A DNA stretch of 64,000 nucleotides from Lachnospiraceae bacterium (lineage in GTDB: Bacteria > Bacillota > Clostridia > Lachnospirales > Lachnospiraceae): NCBI GenBank assembly GCA_017450485.1, contig JAFSTN010000024.1, positions 62,001 to 126,000 on the forward strand, written 5' to 3'. Position 1 is the stretch's first letter. Every line of letters starts with the position of its first letter. The position numbers and the translations under genes are program-made. A model generated the notes under the pieces. The model saw nothing but the letters and a program-made list of their open reading frames with translations, had not been told where the DNA came from and did no database searches. Shown here piece by piece: positions 61,865 through 64,000 of this stretch.

Positions 61865-63112
61865 ATGGCTAGTGAGATCAGAGATATAAAACTTGCTGAA
61901 TCCGGACACAGAAAGATCGAATGGGTAAAGAGAAACTGTGACCTGCTCCGCACGCTTGAAGAAGAGTTTTCGAAGACTAAACCTTTCGCGGGCAAGAAGG
62001 TCTGCCTGTCCGTACATCTGGAGGCAAAGACCGCATATCTGTGCAAGGTACTGGCAGCAGGCGGCGCTGATATGTATGTAACCGGATCCAATCCGCTTTC
62101 CACGCAGGATGATGTGGCAGCTGCGCTTGTGGATGACGGACTGGAAGTACATGCATGGTACGGAGCTACCGATGAGGAATACGAATCACATATCAGAAAT
62201 ACCCTGATGAACGGACCGAACATCATAATCGATGACGGCGGAGATCTGGTAAATATGGTTCATTCCGAGATGCCCGAACTCATTCCGAATATAATCGGCG
62301 GATGTGAAGAGACCACCACAGGCATCATCAGGCTGGAGGCCATGAATAAGGCCGGTGCGCTTAAGTTCCCTATGGTCAGGGTCAATAACGCTGACTGCAA
62401 GCATCTGTTTGATAACCGTTACGGTACGGGTCAGTCGGTTTGGGACGGGATCAATCGTACCACCAACCTCATCGTTGCAGGTAAGATCGTGGTAGTGGCA
62501 GGCTACGGATGGTGCGGTAAGGGTACTGCCATGAGAGCCAAAGGGCTGGGCGCCAGAGTCATTGTGACCGAGATAGATCCCATCAAGGCTATAGAAGCCG
62601 TAATGGACGGATTCGATGTAATGCCTATGAACAAGGCAGCCGCACTTGGTGATTTCTTCGTAACCGTTACGGGCTGCGATAAGGTTATAGATGAAGAAGA
62701 CTTTGCCGTTATGAAGGATGGTGCCATTCTGTGTAATGCCGGTCATTTCGACTGCGAGATCGATATGGCGGGATTGCGTCAGATAGCGGTTGAATCCCGT
62801 GAAATGCGCAATAACATTATGGGTTACAAGCTGCCTACCGGTCAGTGGATATACATACTCGGTGAAGGCAGACTGGTAAATCTCGCGTGCGGCGACGGTC
62901 ACCCGGCCGAGATCATGGACATGAGTTTCGCCATTCAGGCACTCTCAGCCAAATATCTCGTAGAGCACGGATCGGAGCTGACAGAGAAGCTCATCGACGT
63001 ACCGGTAGAGGTAGACAGAGATGTGGCTACACGTAAGCTTAAGTTCCTGGGTAAAGAGATAGACGTACTCACTCCGGAGCAGGAGAAGTACCTGAACAGT
63101 TATGCACTGTGA
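61865..63112 (+). CDS. ahcY: S-adenosylhomocysteinase family hydrolase (possibly S-inosylhomocysteine-specific)
   Basis: 415 residues from ATG 61865 (AAAAGGAG upstream). Splits SAH, or its deaminated form, into homocysteine and a nucleoside with bound NAD+. Seen: NAD loop VVVAGYGWCGKGTAMRAKG (about 215), VNNADCKHLFDNRYGTGQS (catalytic Lys and Asp, about 175), and the C-terminal Lys of the family (EKYLNSYAL end rather than KPDHYRY-type). The substrate stretch is SVHLEAKTAYL, differing from the HMTxQT of standard enzymes, and the plant/eukaryote insert is absent. With mtaD beside it, the route SAH to S-inosylhomocysteine to homocysteine plus inosine is plausible. Confidence 0.9.
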   Translation: MASEIRDIKLAESGHRKIEWVKRNCDLLRTLEEEFSKTKPFAGKKVCLSVHLEAKTAYLCKVLAAGGADMYVTGSNPLSTQDDVAAALVDDGLEVHAWYGATDEEYESHIRNTLMNGPNIIIDDGGDLVNMVHSEMPELIPNIIGGCEETTTGIIRLEAMNKAGALKFPMVRVNNADCKHLFDNRYGTGQSVWDGINRTTNLIVAGKIVVVAGYGWCGKGTAMRAKGLGARVIVTEIDPIKAIEAVMDGFDVMPMNKAAALGDFFVTVTGCDKVIDEEDFAVMKDGAILCNAGHFDCEIDMAGLRQIAVESREMRNNIMGYKLPTGQWIYILGEGRLVNLACGDGHPAEIMDMSFAIQALSAKYLVEHGSELTEKLIDVPVEVDRDVATRKLKFLGKEIDVLTPEQEKYLNSYAL

Positions 63113-63148
63113 TCATACAGGCATCGGGACAGTGACAGGAGGAATAAC

Positions 63149-63262
63149 ATGCTGGTAGTACTCGGAGGAGGACTCCTCATAATCATCTTGGCAGTAGTCA
63201 TATCCGTGGTCAGCACATTTGTATCATCGGTGGCTGCCGCAGTTGATGACGAAGAGGATTGA
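63149..63262 (+). CDS. 37-residue single-helix membrane peptide
   Basis: MLVVLGGGLLII... with one membrane helix (about 2-27) and an acidic end (DDEED). AGGAGG lies six bases before the ATG, which is a strong signal for a gene this short. It follows ahcY by 36 bases. No homology claim; small hydrophobic peptides of this form can modulate membrane complexes. Confidence 0.55.
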   Translation: MLVVLGGGLLIIILAVVISVVSTFVSSVAAAVDDEED

Positions 63263-63310
63263 CAGAGAACAGAGAAAAAGCCGACAGATCGAGCGACCGG
63301 GATCTGATGG

Positions 63311-64000
63311 TCAGATGACTTCGGGAACGACCCACAGCCCCAATAATCTGGCGATCAGATACAGAATGATCAGATGTACCGGATAGAAGGCATAGAACAG
63401 ATACTTCATGCCGCGTCCGCGTTCGTGGTTATATCTGCTGATGAAAGGTACAGCGAGGATGGAGGCTATCTCAATAGGGTGGGACAACAGTGTCAGTACC
63501 ACGCCGCCTGAGATGATCCGGTCTATATCATTCTTTTTATACATATACATGGCCGCAATGGCTATTATACCGGCTGACCTGTAGTCTGTTTTACACAGGT
63601 CGGCGATCAGTGCAGTCACTGACATGATGATGAGATCGGCGCACAGTATCAATGCTGTGCGCTCGCTATATTCCCTGTAGATATAGTTGATAAGCGCGAA
63701 TATAACGATCAGAGTGATCACACCTGCTGCCCAATAGAGTACGACCTGCGGCAAAGGAAAAGAGAGCGACTTGTGGATCAGCGTATTCCTGGTACGCCAG
63801 AAGGCATAAGCCGGAACGATAATCAGCGGTAATATCTTAAGCAGCAGTTTCGGAACCGGACCGGTACCTTTTTCATCAAGGGCTTTGAAAGCCCAGAGCA
63901 TCAGAACCCCGAGCAGCAGAGTCCAGTATACGTTTTGGTGGTCTTTCCAGAAAACAGTTCCGTAGAAAGCCAGATCGAACGGGATTTCCGAAACAATCGC
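63311..64000 (-). CDS. TraX family membrane protein, 3' part
   Basis: The frame stays open to the right edge, so the start lies outside the window; about 229 residues are seen. EIPFDLAFYGTVF near the edge and the helix-rich remainder, ending RGMKYLFYAFYPVHLIILYLI, are the TraX pattern. TraX acetylates F pilin in E. coli, but chromosomal homologs in Firmicutes have no known link to conjugation. About six helices are visible. The 48-base gap to the peptide gene at 63149 shows no clear terminator. Confidence 0.9.
   Translation of the reverse strand, partial: AIVSEIPFDLAFYGTVFWKDHQNVYWTLLLGVLMLWAFKALDEKGTGPVPKLLLKILPLIIVPAYAFWRTRNTLIHKSLSFPLPQVVLYWAAGVITLIVIFALINYIYREYSERTALILCADLIIMSVTALIADLCKTDYRSAGIIAIAAMYMYKKNDIDRIISGGVVLTLLSHPIEIASILAVPFISRYNHERGRGMKYLFYAFYPVHLIILYLIARLLGLWVVPEVI

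Noticed and set aside
1-64000. tRNA, rRNA, insertion sequences
   Set aside because: No cloverleaf, rRNA segment or transposase frame was recognised in reading both strands; a tRNAscan/Infernal run would be decisive.

Overview
The window looks like a chromosome segment of a Firmicute of the Lachnospiraceae type, probably a gut or rumen fibre degrader. This rests on gene content: meso-DAP dehydrogenase, a DUF6472 mini-protein, DUF975 and YdjG/YdjH/YdjI-like zinc-ribbon membrane proteins, BspA/InlB-type surface protein, TraX and arabinan utilisation genes. Strong Shine-Dalgarno sequences precede most genes and base composition is moderate. I saw no rRNA, tRNA, transposase, phage or CRISPR.

Layout. 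0-6.4 kb: end of a MATE exporter, DUF6472 protein, ddh, a cytoplasmic GH113-like glycosidase, a membrane HD-GYP c-di-GMP phosphodiesterase, a 198-bp imperfect palindrome, and an HTH/ATPase/STAS-like regulator. 6.5-20.7 kb: a 3.7-kilo-residue secreted FecR/beta-helix/InlB-repeat/BspA-LRR protein, a membrane-anchored NHL propeller and a CHASE2 adenylate cyclase; I read these as one candidate surface-sensing unit. Malic enzyme follows. 22-30.9 kb: an arabinan locus (lipoprotein GH43, cytoplasmic GH43, ArsR-type regulator, AraNPQ-like ABC transporter without its own ATPase, GH51). A shared operator, CTAAAATAGTTTAG, lies before the lipoprotein GH43 gene, the regulator and the transporter.

31-43 kb: YgjP-like metalloprotease, NAD(P)HX repair enzyme, a DUF975/SPFH/zinc-ribbon cluster, DEDD exonuclease, trmB, trmL, a D,D-carboxypeptidase, DegV, a free-standing glycyl-radical GrcA-like protein, a two-receiver response regulator and thioredoxin. 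43.2-46.4 kb (minus strand): a hybrid sensor kinase with receiver and Hpt domains. 46.4-55.8 kb: a ten-gene Mrp/Mbh-type cation-proton antiporter operon with four NuoL/M/N-like subunits and a rearranged MrpA C-terminus. 55.8-60.5 kb: an UPF0340 protein and a second zinc-ribbon/TPM membrane cluster related to the one at 33-37 kb. 60.5-63.1 kb: an MTA/SAH deaminase next to an AhcY homolog, a pair suited to S-inosylhomocysteine-based recycling. The window ends in a partial TraX gene.

The most interesting items are the FecR-giant/NHL/CHASE2-cyclase unit, the rearranged Mrp operon, the two zinc-ribbon/SPFH/TPM loci, the arabinan operator set with leader terminator, and a group of genes whose -10 boxes sit 4-7 nt before the start codon with no ribosome binding site, suggesting leaderless mRNAs.
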